Source of the DNA: Bacteroidetes bacterium 4572_114
GTDB taxonomy: Bacteria; Bacteroidota; Bacteroidia; Bacteroidales; 4484-276
Assembly: GCA_002254335.1 (NCBI GenBank)
Contig: NIVA01000134.1
Location: 1-7,141 of the forward strand
Reading direction: 5' to 3'
Length of the DNA stretch: 7,141 bases
In this document: positions 1 through 6,367 of the stretch, in pieces
Layout of the letters: every line of letters starts with the position of its first letter
How positions within the stretch are numbered: position 1 is the stretch's first letter
The notes under the pieces: model-generated
The model's database searches: none
Seen by the model: the letters and a program-made list of their open reading frames with translations, nothing else
What the model was told of the DNA's origin: nothing
Made by a program: the position numbers and the translations under genes

Positions 1-53
1 CTTTTTCCGCCAACCCATTTTAAGAATGGTGCTATTAATTTGTTTTTTTTCAT
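1..53 (-). CDS. DNA adenine methyltransferase, D12 class (Dam-like), N-terminal fragment
   Basis: Only the first 17 complete codons are in the window; the gene runs off the left edge. The start is the ATG at 51-53. The peptide begins MKKNKLIAPFLKWVGGK. The PFLKWxGGK signature is the N-terminal motif of the D12 class of N6-adenine methyltransferases (Dam, DpnM and relatives), where it precedes and contributes to the S-adenosylmethionine pocket. The family transfers a methyl group to adenine in short DNA sites such as GATC; specificity cannot be read from this fragment. The gene lies 74 bases downstream of the carboxypeptidase stop, on the same strand. An A8 tract directly follows the ATG. Whether it is an orphan methylase, part of a restriction system or prophage-borne depends on sequence beyond the window. 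The assignment rests on one short but characteristic motif. Confidence 0.72.
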   Translation of the reverse strand, partial: MKKNKLIAPFLKWVGGK

Positions 54-127
54 ATTTGGTTAAAAATCCATAATCTGCAAAGTAACAAAAAATATTATCA
101 TTTTATGATCGGTATCAGAATATTATT

Positions 128-988
128 TTATCTTGTGGCTAACTTCAGGGTTACCTGATCAACTGTCACATCCAACTTCACATTTCTCCCCATGATCAAC
201 GGATAATTCGATACTGCTTCTGCTACAATCTCTTGTGCGCTTTTGCCGAATTTCACATCATTATCTTCCATGTATGTCATGCCCCCAACGACCAATCCTG
301 CGAGGTTGCCCAGCTTGCCTGCCCTTTTCAGGGTCCACATCATGCGGTCGAGGCGGTAGAGGTTTTCGCCCACTTCTTCTATAAAAAGGATTTTCCCATC
401 GGTATCAGGGTCGGAACGACTGCCAAGCATGCTGCACAATATCGCCAGGTTGCCGCCTACAATCCGGGCTTCAGTTTTTCCGGGCCTGTTTAATTGATGG
501 GCATCAATTTCGTAATTTAACTTTTCGCCCATCACTGCCGACATCAACAAATTTAACGAAAGGTCTTCCATTCCTTTTTCAGGGAAATTCAATGGCATGG
601 TGGCATGCAGGCTTTCAATCCCATAAACGGAAAAGAGATGTGAATGGAATGTGGTGATATCGCTGAAGCCAACGATCCATTTGGGGGATTTTAAAAAGTT
701 ATCAAAATCCAGGCGGTCGATTATCCTCACAGAACCATATCCGCCACGCGAACTCAAAATCATTTTTACATCACTGTCGTCCAGCATTTCCTGGAAATCT
801 GAGGCGCGTTCTTCATCAGTCCCGGCAAATTGGTGGTAAACGGAAGTTACATTTTTTCCGGGCCTGGCCTTGAAACCAAAATCTTCGATAACCTTGATTG
901 CATTTTCAATTTTGCTTTCAGGGATGCTCTTTGCCGCGGATACGATGCCAATGGTGTCGCCTTTTTCTAAGTATGGAGGTATGATCAT
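128..988 (-). CDS. S66-family LD-carboxypeptidase (LdcA/MccF-like), catalytic-His segment missing
   Basis: The 286-residue protein matches the S66 serine peptidases, which cleave the L,D bond of tetrapeptides released during peptidoglycan recycling (LdcA) or act on related peptides (MccF). Seen here: the N-terminal PPYLEKGDTIGIVSAA block (4-19), RGGYG at 81-85, the nucleophile elbow GFSD with Ser109, the RIVGGNL block near 176-181, and FIEEVGE at 203-209 containing the expected catalytic Glu. No signal peptide is seen, as expected for a cytoplasmic enzyme. The C-terminus is abnormal. Family members have a segment like FGFPAGH...N before the final LGxxVxLxV strand, and its His completes the Ser-Glu-His triad. 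Here NYP (261-263) runs straight into LIMGRNVKLDV, and no His occurs after residue 164. The protein is correspondingly about 15-20 residues short of the usual 300-320. The family call is firm; activity is doubtful. It sits 65 bases downstream of the 609-residue DUF3857 gene, same strand. Confidence 0.9.
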   Translation of the reverse strand: MIIPPYLEKGDTIGIVSAAKSIPESKIENAIKVIEDFGFKARPGKNVTSVYHQFAGTDEERASDFQEMLDDSDVKMILSSRGGYGSVRIIDRLDFDNFLKSPKWIVGFSDITTFHSHLFSVYGIESLHATMPLNFPEKGMEDLSLNLLMSAVMGEKLNYEIDAHQLNRPGKTEARIVGGNLAILCSMLGSRSDPDTDGKILFIEEVGENLYRLDRMMWTLKRAGKLGNLAGLVVGGMTYMEDNDVKFGKSAQEIVAEAVSNYPLIMGRNVKLDVTVDQVTLKLATR

Positions 989-1007
989 AATCTGTCGTAT
1001 TTTATAG

Positions 1008-1037
1008 CTTTCCTTTGTGCCTTTGTGTCTCTGTGGT
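1008..1037. repeat. Short tandem repeat, three CACARAGR-type octamers, in intergenic spacer
   Basis: On the minus strand the spacer holds three head-to-tail 8-base units: CACAGAGA, CACAAAGG and CACAAAGG (1012-1035 within the interval). They occupy about half of the 65-base gap between the 609-residue DUF3857 gene and the carboxypeptidase. From general knowledge, CACAGAG/CACAAAG-rich strings recur between genes in many environmental bacterial genomes, sometimes mis-called as small proteins. Function is unknown, and no hairpin is apparent in it. Confidence 0.6.
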
Positions 1038-1053
1038 CAGTTTACCCCCACCA

Positions 1054-2883
1054 TTAATCCACAGCTTTCTTAAACACTACCTTGCGTAGGTTTTCATCAA
1101 GCCACGTATTTACCAATTCACGGAAATCATTGTATTCAGTAACTTCAATTAACTTATTGTTGAGATGCAATTCACGTGTAACCTCCATTTGATTTCCCTT
1201 GGGCAACATTGTAATTATTACGGAGCCAGCTTTGTTTTTTGCCCCGACCTTAACCTTTTTGCTCACAAATTCATAACCTTCGGGTATTTCTATTGAAAAC
1301 TCATAATTTTCCTGTACGCTGAATGGCAATACAAAAGGATCGAGCCGTGTGCTTTCGAGATAGGAAATATGGAAGCTTTCGAAGCCGTTTTTCATTTCTG
1401 GTAATTCCAAACTATAATAGCCGGCCGTTTGTGGCAAGGGTTGGCCCTTTTTCAAGTCAACGGTAATCTCAGATTTTGCCGGATTGCTATTCGCTACTTT
1501 TACAGAACCTTTCTTCTTACAAACAAGATTTCCGGAAACCAATTTATTGAATGAACTTGCACCCACAGTTAGTTTAAGGAATGGGTTTACGGCATAAAGC
1601 AATTCAATATCAGCATTGCCTGACAAATGCATCGAATCATCGATTTTTATCTCTGCTTCAAATGCAATTTTATTATCCGTATGATTTAGTTTCATTTCGT
1701 TGAGTTCGCCACGGCTTCTTTGCAGCGGGACCAACACTTTGCCGGCCAAACGGTACTGGAGTGCTTGATCATCAATTTGGGTTGCCGACAATAAGATATC
1801 GCCATGGCTTTTTGTGGTGGCATTTACATAAACATCTTCAAAAATAAACAGGTCGCCAATTTTAGCATCGAATATCTTTTGTGGTGCGGCAAACGCCGGC
1901 ACTGCATTTATTTCGGCCAGGTTTAACAGTGTGGCCAGCATCACCGATTTTTCAAACCGGCTACCTCCGTTGCTTTGCCAAACCAGCTCAGGATATCTGG
2001 CATTAAAACCCGCTTCGGCAAGCGATACCCTGTCGGTGGCCAAATTTTCGACCACATATTTTTGCAATGCAAGCATCACTTTTGTTTCATCTTTTTCTTC
2101 TGATTTGATCTTTTCGACAAGTTCAATTAATTCGGTAGTGGCACTGCCCTTGGTTTGCAATTTCATGGCCACCCACTCAATTACATCGCTCATGTTATTT
2201 GCTGTACTAAAGGTCAGGCGTGGTGTGCCCGGCAGGCATTGTCCCCTAAACCTCTCTTTGGGGGCAGCTTTCAGGCCGCCAAATTTCCAGGTGAAAACCT
2301 TCTGGCCCCCCAGCACAACAATCTCAGGTGCCGTGCGCAAATTGAACATTTTATGATGAAGCTCAACATCGACGGGCACGTTAATTATTATTTCCATCTC
2401 TTTAACAGGGGAGGGTTCCTGAACCACTTCATTTCCCATCAATGCGGGCCAGTAGCCATTTTTTGTGACAATAGTATAATCCAAGATAATTGTTGCCCCG
2501 ATTTCTGTACCGGTATGGGTTACCACCATTTCCCTGAGATGATTGTAGGTAGCCGAATGTGCTGCCGATCGTGGCAATACTTCATTAAAAGCATTGTCAG
2601 GGGTTTTTAACCTGGTGCTATCGGGCAACACGGTATATGCCTCATTTATTTTCAACTCCTGAAAATCGGGATTGTAAACAATGAATGTTTCACCATACAA
2701 TCGGTTAAACGACATGTGGGTCTGAAGTTTCAGTTGCTTGAAATAATGATATTCCATGCTGCCATCTGCGTTGAGCGTAAACTCTTTGGTAACCTTTTCA
2801 AATACGGCATCAGCATTTTCGTATTGGCTGAAAGCAGCCGAACAAAGAATTGTAAAAGTGATGATTGTTATTAGTTTTTTCAT
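1054..2883 (-). CDS. Secreted DUF3857 protein with degenerate transglutaminase-like region
   Basis: The 609-residue protein starts with a signal peptide (MKKLITIITFTILCSAAFSQ, cleavage likely near residue 19), so it is exported, presumably to the periplasm or outer envelope. Residues about 35-205 resemble DUF3857, the N-terminal beta-rich domain of Bacteroidota transglutaminase-like proteins. Residues about 250-375 fit the transglutaminase-like fold region, but where active members have G-x-C-K-D-K-A this one reads NGGSRFEKSVML (305-316), with Arg at about 309 in the Cys position. The fold is probably kept without Cys-dependent catalysis; I recall NGG/NSG...EK variants in other Bacteroidota paralogues, so this may be a stable subfamily. 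The C-terminal 100 residues (LPFSVQENYEF onward) resemble DUF3858. Biochemical function is unknown for the family. The gene lies 32 bases after the KilA-N gene and is a paralogue of the interrupted gene at 4499-6334 (611 codons in total). Confidence 0.85.
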   Translation of the reverse strand: MKKLITIITFTILCSAAFSQYENADAVFEKVTKEFTLNADGSMEYHYFKQLKLQTHMSFNRLYGETFIVYNPDFQELKINEAYTVLPDSTRLKTPDNAFNEVLPRSAAHSATYNHLREMVVTHTGTEIGATIILDYTIVTKNGYWPALMGNEVVQEPSPVKEMEIIINVPVDVELHHKMFNLRTAPEIVVLGGQKVFTWKFGGLKAAPKERFRGQCLPGTPRLTFSTANNMSDVIEWVAMKLQTKGSATTELIELVEKIKSEEKDETKVMLALQKYVVENLATDRVSLAEAGFNARYPELVWQSNGGSRFEKSVMLATLLNLAEINAVPAFAAPQKIFDAKIGDLFIFEDVYVNATTKSHGDILLSATQIDDQALQYRLAGKVLVPLQRSRGELNEMKLNHTDNKIAFEAEIKIDDSMHLSGNADIELLYAVNPFLKLTVGASSFNKLVSGNLVCKKKGSVKVANSNPAKSEITVDLKKGQPLPQTAGYYSLELPEMKNGFESFHISYLESTRLDPFVLPFSVQENYEFSIEIPEGYEFVSKKVKVGAKNKAGSVIITMLPKGNQMEVTRELHLNNKLIEVTEYNDFRELVNTWLDENLRKVVFKKAVD

Positions 2884-2915
2884 TATTGATATGGTATTGT
2901 TTGGTTAATTATTTT

Positions 2916-3794
2916 CTATCTATTCAGTTTGTCTTGATTTTCAATATAAACTGTATCGTTTAATTTCTTTAAAGTTTTCATAAAATCCTTTCCATTCATT
3001 ATTAATAGTTGATATTCAGATATTTCTTTTAATCTGTTATATCTTATTTTTTTTTCATTGCCGTTTGTAATCATTTCAGCGTTCAAAGTTTCAAGATTAG
3101 ACAATACAGCTAAGTCATTAATACTTGCAATATCCCTGATATTCATACCTTTTTTAGCAAGTTCAGGATTGGCATCCCGCCAATCTTTTGCAGTGCATTT
3201 AAACAAAGCTACATTTAATAAATCAGCCTCTTTAGCGTAAATCAGCCATTCTTTGTCCTTATTGTAATCTTTTTCGGGTAATATGTAGTTTTTTATTGCG
3301 TCAGTATGTATATAATAATTGGTTTTACTTAAAATTCGTTTTACATTCCATTCGAGATTATATTGATTACTTTCAATTTCTTTTAATCGCTGAAATTCTC
3401 TAATAACCAATAACTTAAATTCGGGGCTAATCCAAGTTCCTAATTCAAAAGCAATATCTTTGTGGGCATATGTCCCACCATATCTGCCCATTTTAGCTGT
3501 AATACCAATTGCTTTTGTCCTTTCAATCCATTGTTTAACCGACATTGTGAATCTATTTACACCGGCTTCTTGCATAATTACACCGAATTCGGTGTAATTA
3601 AAATCAGGGTTATAAATTTTCTCCCAAACTCCAAGAAATTCAATAGTATTTTTATTGCTCAACCATTTAAAAATCAGGCCTCCACTTTCTTTATGTTTCA
3701 GCATATCAGTAAGACTAATGTAGTCTTTTTTGTTATGCTGGGTAATGTGAATAATGGTTTCTTTAACTTTAATATGTTTTGTGGTTTTATCCAT
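2916..3794 (-). CDS. KilA-N domain DNA-binding protein
   Basis: The 292-residue protein has an N-terminal KilA-N domain (about residues 15-140), recognisable by YISLTDM (25-31), the VKQWIERT stretch (86-93) and the signature GRYGGTYAHKDIAFEL (103-118) followed by WISPEFKLLVIREFQRLKE. KilA-N is a small DNA-binding domain first known from phage P1 and large DNA viruses. The C-terminal half (about 150-245) matches the region that accompanies it in bacterial proteins: NYYIHTDAIKNY, AKEADLLNVALF, TAKDWRDANPE, GMNIRDIASI and LAVLSNLETLNAEM. No signal peptide or membrane segment is seen. In bacteria such proteins occur both in prophages and as lone accessory genes; no other phage gene is visible here. 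It follows the small secreted protein gene by 76 bases and is part of an AT-rich insert (28% G+C in the line 3601-3660). Likely acquired horizontally; its target and role are unknown. Confidence 0.9.
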   Translation of the reverse strand: MDKTTKHIKVKETIIHITQHNKKDYISLTDMLKHKESGGLIFKWLSNKNTIEFLGVWEKIYNPDFNYTEFGVIMQEAGVNRFTMSVKQWIERTKAIGITAKMGRYGGTYAHKDIAFELGTWISPEFKLLVIREFQRLKEIESNQYNLEWNVKRILSKTNYYIHTDAIKNYILPEKDYNKDKEWLIYAKEADLLNVALFKCTAKDWRDANPELAKKGMNIRDIASINDLAVLSNLETLNAEMITNGNEKKIRYNRLKEISEYQLLIMNGKDFMKTLKKLNDTVYIENQDKLNR

Positions 3795-3870
3795 TCTCAG
3801 ATTTTTCAGTTTACTACTTCGCCCTGCATTGCTTATAATCCTTGTTATTATTGTGCTTCGTTTTTTCTAA

Positions 3871-4380
3871 TTATATTTCTGGTAAATCTATTCCTATTTC
3901 TAATTTTTCTAATATGTTCGACGAATTAAATTCAAAGATGAAATAAATTTCATAACTACAATTAACAAATTGAATTTCATTATTTTTAATTAATCCTTTC
4001 ATATCCTTGTTGAGTATATTTGATACATCTAAAATACTTAATCCTGTCCTAATTCCAGAAGGTGTTGAATAATTATCGGATTCGGTAGAAATGTAATAAA
4101 CATGGTCATTTGAAATCCCAAAACATATATCTGAGTATATCCAGTTCTCTGAAATTGTATAGAAATCTTTATCAATAGAATCCGGGTTGCCCATAATTTG
4201 TATAATTTCTAAAGGATTCATTCCATAATAAAAATCTTCAATTTTAATTTCTAAAGAATCAATACATTTAGTGGTAGATAATTTTTCATTTTGGTTAAGT
4301 TTTTTAGAGTCAAAATTTGATTGTCCATATATTGTGAAAATAAAAAATAATGGAACTAATAATGAAAATAACTTTGTCAT
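3871..4380 (-). CDS. Small secreted protein with two BamE/SmpA-like repeats (hypothetical)
   Basis: The 169-residue product begins with a hydrophobic signal sequence (MTKLFSLLVPLFFIFTIYGQ, cleavage likely around residues 19-20). The mature part holds two weakly similar units. Unit 1 (about 50-100) has YYGMNPLEIIQIMGNPDSI, then WIYSDICFGISNDHVYYI. Unit 2 (about 106-165) has GIRTGLSILDVSNIL, then YEIYFIFEFNSSNILEKLEIG. The pattern of G-hydrophobic start, short helix ending in MG-P, then a beta hairpin is like the SmpA/OmlA (BamE) and BLIP-type fold used by small envelope proteins; this is a pattern match by eye, not a proven homology. No lipobox Cys is seen at the signal end. The gene is very AT-rich (20% G+C in the line 3901-3960) and forms an accessory pair with the KilA-N gene, between the two DUF3857 paralogues. 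Function unknown. Confidence 0.72.
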   Translation of the reverse strand: MTKLFSLLVPLFFIFTIYGQSNFDSKKLNQNEKLSTTKCIDSLEIKIEDFYYGMNPLEIIQIMGNPDSIDKDFYTISENWIYSDICFGISNDHVYYISTESDNYSTPSGIRTGLSILDVSNILNKDMKGLIKNNEIQFVNCSYEIYFIFEFNSSNILEKLEIGIDLPEI

Positions 4381-4425
4381 TTTTGGCTTTCGTTAATATT
4401 AACAAGTTTTGTCCCCTGGGAATTT

Positions 4426-4444
4426 CTGCAACAAGTTGTCGCAG
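4426..4444. promoter_or_regulatory. Imperfect 19-base dyad upstream of the small secreted protein gene
   Basis: CTGCAACAA and TTGTCGCAG flank a central G, with 8 of 9 arm positions pairing. The dyad lies 46 bases upstream of the start at 4380 and 54 bases beyond the stop of the interrupted DUF3857 gene. There is no run of T after it in the direction of transcription, so a simple intrinsic terminator is not supported. An operator or a short RNA hairpin is possible. Confidence 0.35.
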
Positions 4445-4498
4445 TTTTTCATTTTCAGCATATGTGTTTGTTCTGTTTTTTGCAAAAAGAAAAGTTGA

Positions 4499-5596
4499 TT
4501 ATTTCACCAATACCACTGGTGTTTCAGCCATCTCATTCTGGGCTTTCACGGCAGCCCTCACATCCGGCCAGTCCTCAGGTTCGTAGATTCGTTTTTCCAA
4601 AACAATCTTTTGTTTCATGGCAATTGAATTTCCGAGTTGGCTTACGCTGCCCTGGTATGATGCAGCCTTGCCTTTTGATTCGCCGGCATCAACCTCATTC
4701 AAATAGGTATATCCTTCGGGGATGGTGATGGTTTCGTTAATTTCAACTAAGCGGCTGCAGCGGTCGCGGAAACTATATTTACGCTCTTCCAAACCGGTAT
4801 TCAAATACAGGTGGGACATACCACGGCTAAAAATCTTTTTTGATAACAAAGGCACAAAAGCCATCTCGTTCATGCCAACAAAAGCATAATCAGGTATCCG
4901 GTATTTTATCTTTATCAGGATGGGCGCTGCCATGTGGTCGATGGGGTTTTTGCCGTAATCCATTTCAATTATTTCAGCTTTTGGATTTATCCGTAACAGC
5001 TCTTTTTCAACATTTTTGTTCCACTCTGACTTAAACGCCCTGGTAAAAATCCCCCTTATCGAGGCATCAGTCTGGCCTTCGGCGGCAACGGTAAACTCAC
5101 CCTCAAGGGTTCCGTCTGTTAGTAATGTGGATGTTCCATTAATTCTGAGGTAATGATTTATAGGGGGGGAAATGGGTGTGATCATCAGGTCGGCACCTCC
5201 GGGAACGCCCATCAGGTAGTTTTGCTGCTGCTCGGCACTGGACCAAAGCTCGCGTACAAAAGGGACCCAGGTCGGGTCTAACAAATGGTATTCGCCATCG
5301 GCCAATTTCACAACGGTAACACTGTGGTTGAACTGATCGGCAGGGATATCCTCGATACGCGAACCGGCCATGGTCATTGCTGGATAAGATTCAAAACCGG
5401 CGGCACGGAGAAAGGCAATCAGCAAACTGGCTTTGTCTTTGCAAACACCGCAACGGTCGGTAAAATTCATTTGGGCATTGTGCAGGGTAAACCCTTCGCC
5501 TGGCCCCATCGAAATCCCGGAATACCTCATATTATCTGCCACCCAGTGGGTGAGCAAAGAAATACTGTCCCCCTCCGTTTTCGCCCCTTTCAGCAA
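4499..5596 (-). CDS. Transglutaminase-like C-terminal half of interrupted DUF3857 protein
   Basis: This open stretch can start at the TTG at 5594-5596 (365 residues), but that start is only the first available codon after a stop. There is no signal peptide, so it is more likely the back half of the gene beginning at 6334. The transglutaminase-like core is well preserved: DRCGVCKDKASLL with Cys52 of the G-x-C-K-D-K motif, FNHSVTVV with His91, and YHLLDPTW with Asp107, which together form the expected Cys-His-Asp triad. The following VPFVRELWSS block and a beta-rich tail of about 240 residues match the long carboxy-terminal regions of secreted DUF3857 proteins. Papain-fold enzymes of this superfamily cleave or cross-link peptides; the substrate is unknown. 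If the frame breaks are real, the half would stay in the cytoplasm or not be made. Numbers refer to the TTG start. Confidence 0.75.
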   Translation of the reverse strand: MLKGAKTEGDSISLLTHWVADNMRYSGISMGPGEGFTLHNAQMNFTDRCGVCKDKASLLIAFLRAAGFESYPAMTMAGSRIEDIPADQFNHSVTVVKLADGEYHLLDPTWVPFVRELWSSAEQQQNYLMGVPGGADLMITPISPPINHYLRINGTSTLLTDGTLEGEFTVAAEGQTDASIRGIFTRAFKSEWNKNVEKELLRINPKAEIIEMDYGKNPIDHMAAPILIKIKYRIPDYAFVGMNEMAFVPLLSKKIFSRGMSHLYLNTGLEERKYSFRDRCSRLVEINETITIPEGYTYLNEVDAGESKGKAASYQGSVSQLGNSIAMKQKIVLEKRIYEPEDWPDVRAAVKAQNEMAETPVVLVK

Positions 5597-5656
5597 TTTC
5601 TTCGACTACTTCTTCAGATACTTTTTCTTCTACTACGGCTTCTACTTTTTTCTTCA

Positions 5657-6334
5657 CTACTGTAATTTTTGATTTACTGCCTGGCTTTTTAAAAACCGTA
5701 CCGATGACTGGCACTCGCCGTGGTAAAACTCATATTGGGCCGGTTTATCAGATGGGATTTTCGTTATATAGGTTTTCTCAAGCATCGGCTGGCTGCTCCA
5801 GAAAGGTACTATATCATAAAAATGTCCCCGCATGGGCGGGATATATTTTTCTTCGTCATCCTGCATCAGCAGGGCATAAGTAAAACCTTTCTTAAATAAT
5901 TTCACCTCCAATGCATCACCAGGTTCCAACCTGCCCACTTCTATCATTTGCTCGCGTGCGCCCCAATAAATGGCACGTGCCGGGGCAGGATAATCCAGGG
6001 TATTCGAAAGGTCCAATTCCTCGACCGAGCCATCCTTTCTGTAAATTTTCACCATTTGAATTTCCACCCAGGCCGAGAGGGGATCGTACCCATATTCGAT
6101 ATTCCGTTTATCGATTGCCCCTTTTGGGGTTAGTATTTTAAATAATTGGTGGGTGTAGAAATAACTCAGGCCGGTCTCCTGTACATCAACCGTGGTGCTA
6201 TCAAACAGTACCAGGTATTTGCTCCCGGGATAATCCTCAGAAGTACCGGAATTTTTAATCAGGTCTTCCACCGGGCCGGCCAATATTAAGCCTGAAAGAA
6301 AAACCATAAAGGTCAATACAGCTAACTTTTTCAT
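5657..6334 (-). CDS. DUF3857 N-terminal half of interrupted transglutaminase-like protein
   Basis: This 225-residue open frame starts at the ATG at 6334, supported by a clear signal peptide (MKKLAVLTFMVFLSGLILAG, cleavage likely after Ala19 or Gly20). Residues about 40-205 are the DUF3857 beta-rich domain, with YTHQLFKILTPKGAIDKRNI, VEIQMVKIYRKDGSVEEL and IEVGRLEPGDALEVKLFKKG typical of it. Coding character holds to about SSVRF (212-216). The last residues before the TAG at 5657-5659 (LKSQAVNQKLQ) are probably out-of-frame reading after the T5A5 tract at 5686-5695. If translated as is, it would be an exported lone DUF3857 domain. It is the first gene of the minus-strand block, with a possible promoter just upstream. 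Confidence 0.75.
   Translation of the reverse strand: MKKLAVLTFMVFLSGLILAGPVEDLIKNSGTSEDYPGSKYLVLFDSTTVDVQETGLSYFYTHQLFKILTPKGAIDKRNIEYGYDPLSAWVEIQMVKIYRKDGSVEELDLSNTLDYPAPARAIYWGAREQMIEVGRLEPGDALEVKLFKKGFTYALLMQDDEEKYIPPMRGHFYDIVPFWSSQPMLEKTYITKIPSDKPAQYEFYHGECQSSVRFLKSQAVNQKLQ
5687..5693 (-). other. Potential -1 slippery heptamer T TTA AAA at the frame break
   Basis: In the reading frame of the upstream half the codons are TTT TTA AAA AGC, which contains the X XXY YYZ pattern T TTA AAA within a T5A5 tract. A -1 slip here would enter the open alternative frame and end at the TAA at 5532-5534, giving a 267-residue protein: signal peptide, DUF3857 domain and a Lys/Glu/Val-rich tail. A second, opposite shift would be needed to reach the transglutaminase half. 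No strong downstream stem-loop was evident. Mutation or sequence error is the simpler reading. Confidence 0.25.
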
Positions 6335-6367
6335 TGAAGTGGGTTTTAGTTTTTAAAAATTTGGGTG

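Larger units (their letters stand above)
4499..6334 (-). pseudogene. DUF3857 + transglutaminase-like gene interrupted by two compensating frameshifts
   Basis: The ATG at 6334 and the TAA at 4499 are in the same frame and 612 codons apart, close to the intact paralogue at 1054-2883 (610 codons with stop). That frame is closed between 5659 and 5606 by six stops (TAG 5659-5657, TGA 5656-5654, then TAG at 5644, 5635, 5632 and 5608). Another minus-strand frame is open straight through this patch. A one-base loss at the T5A5 tract (5686-5695) and a one-base gain near 5594-5606 would restore a single reading frame through a Lys/Glu/Val-rich linker of about 30 residues. The amino-terminal half carries the signal peptide and DUF3857; the carboxy-terminal half carries an intact-looking transglutaminase triad. 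This may be a recent mutation or a consensus error in the source sequence. The two halves are listed separately. Confidence 0.7.

Noticed and set aside
91..126. Direct repeats AATATTAT and an ATCAT-TTT-ATGAT hairpin between carboxypeptidase and methyltransferase
   Set aside because: Short and A/T-only; not distinguishable from base composition.
1931..2610. Two plus-strand open frames of 141 and 151 codons
   Set aside because: They lie wholly antisense to the well-supported 609-residue DUF3857 gene and have no family-like motifs.
3795..3870. Possible integron attC-like site upstream of the KilA-N gene
   Set aside because: No GTTRRRY/RYYYAAC pair with suitable spacing and no integrase; only weak AT-rich symmetry.
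4379..4392. Shared string TTTTTGGCTTTCG near 4380 and near 7080
   Set aside because: About 13-14 shared bases with no extended similarity on either side; treated as chance in AT-rich sequence.
4477..4488. TTTTTGCAAAAA palindrome as a terminator
   Set aside because: Pure A/T stem with a two-base GC centre; too weak for an intrinsic terminator and expected by chance in this AT-rich stretch.
4350..4586. Plus-strand 78-codon frame beginning like a signal peptide (internal MKITLSFLAF)
   Set aside because: It overlaps the 5' end of the small secreted protein gene and the 3' end of the transglutaminase half on the other strand; the hydrophobic start is explained by AT-rich antisense of a signal peptide.
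5607..5659. Reassignment of TAG to an amino acid to read through the interrupted gene
   Set aside because: A TGA is among the six stops, other genes in the window use TAG or TAA as ordinary ends, and the alternative frame gives a better coding explanation.
5911..6141. Plus-strand 61- and 76-codon frames
   Set aside because: Antisense to the DUF3857 domain with low-complexity, Pro/Arg-rich translations and no support.
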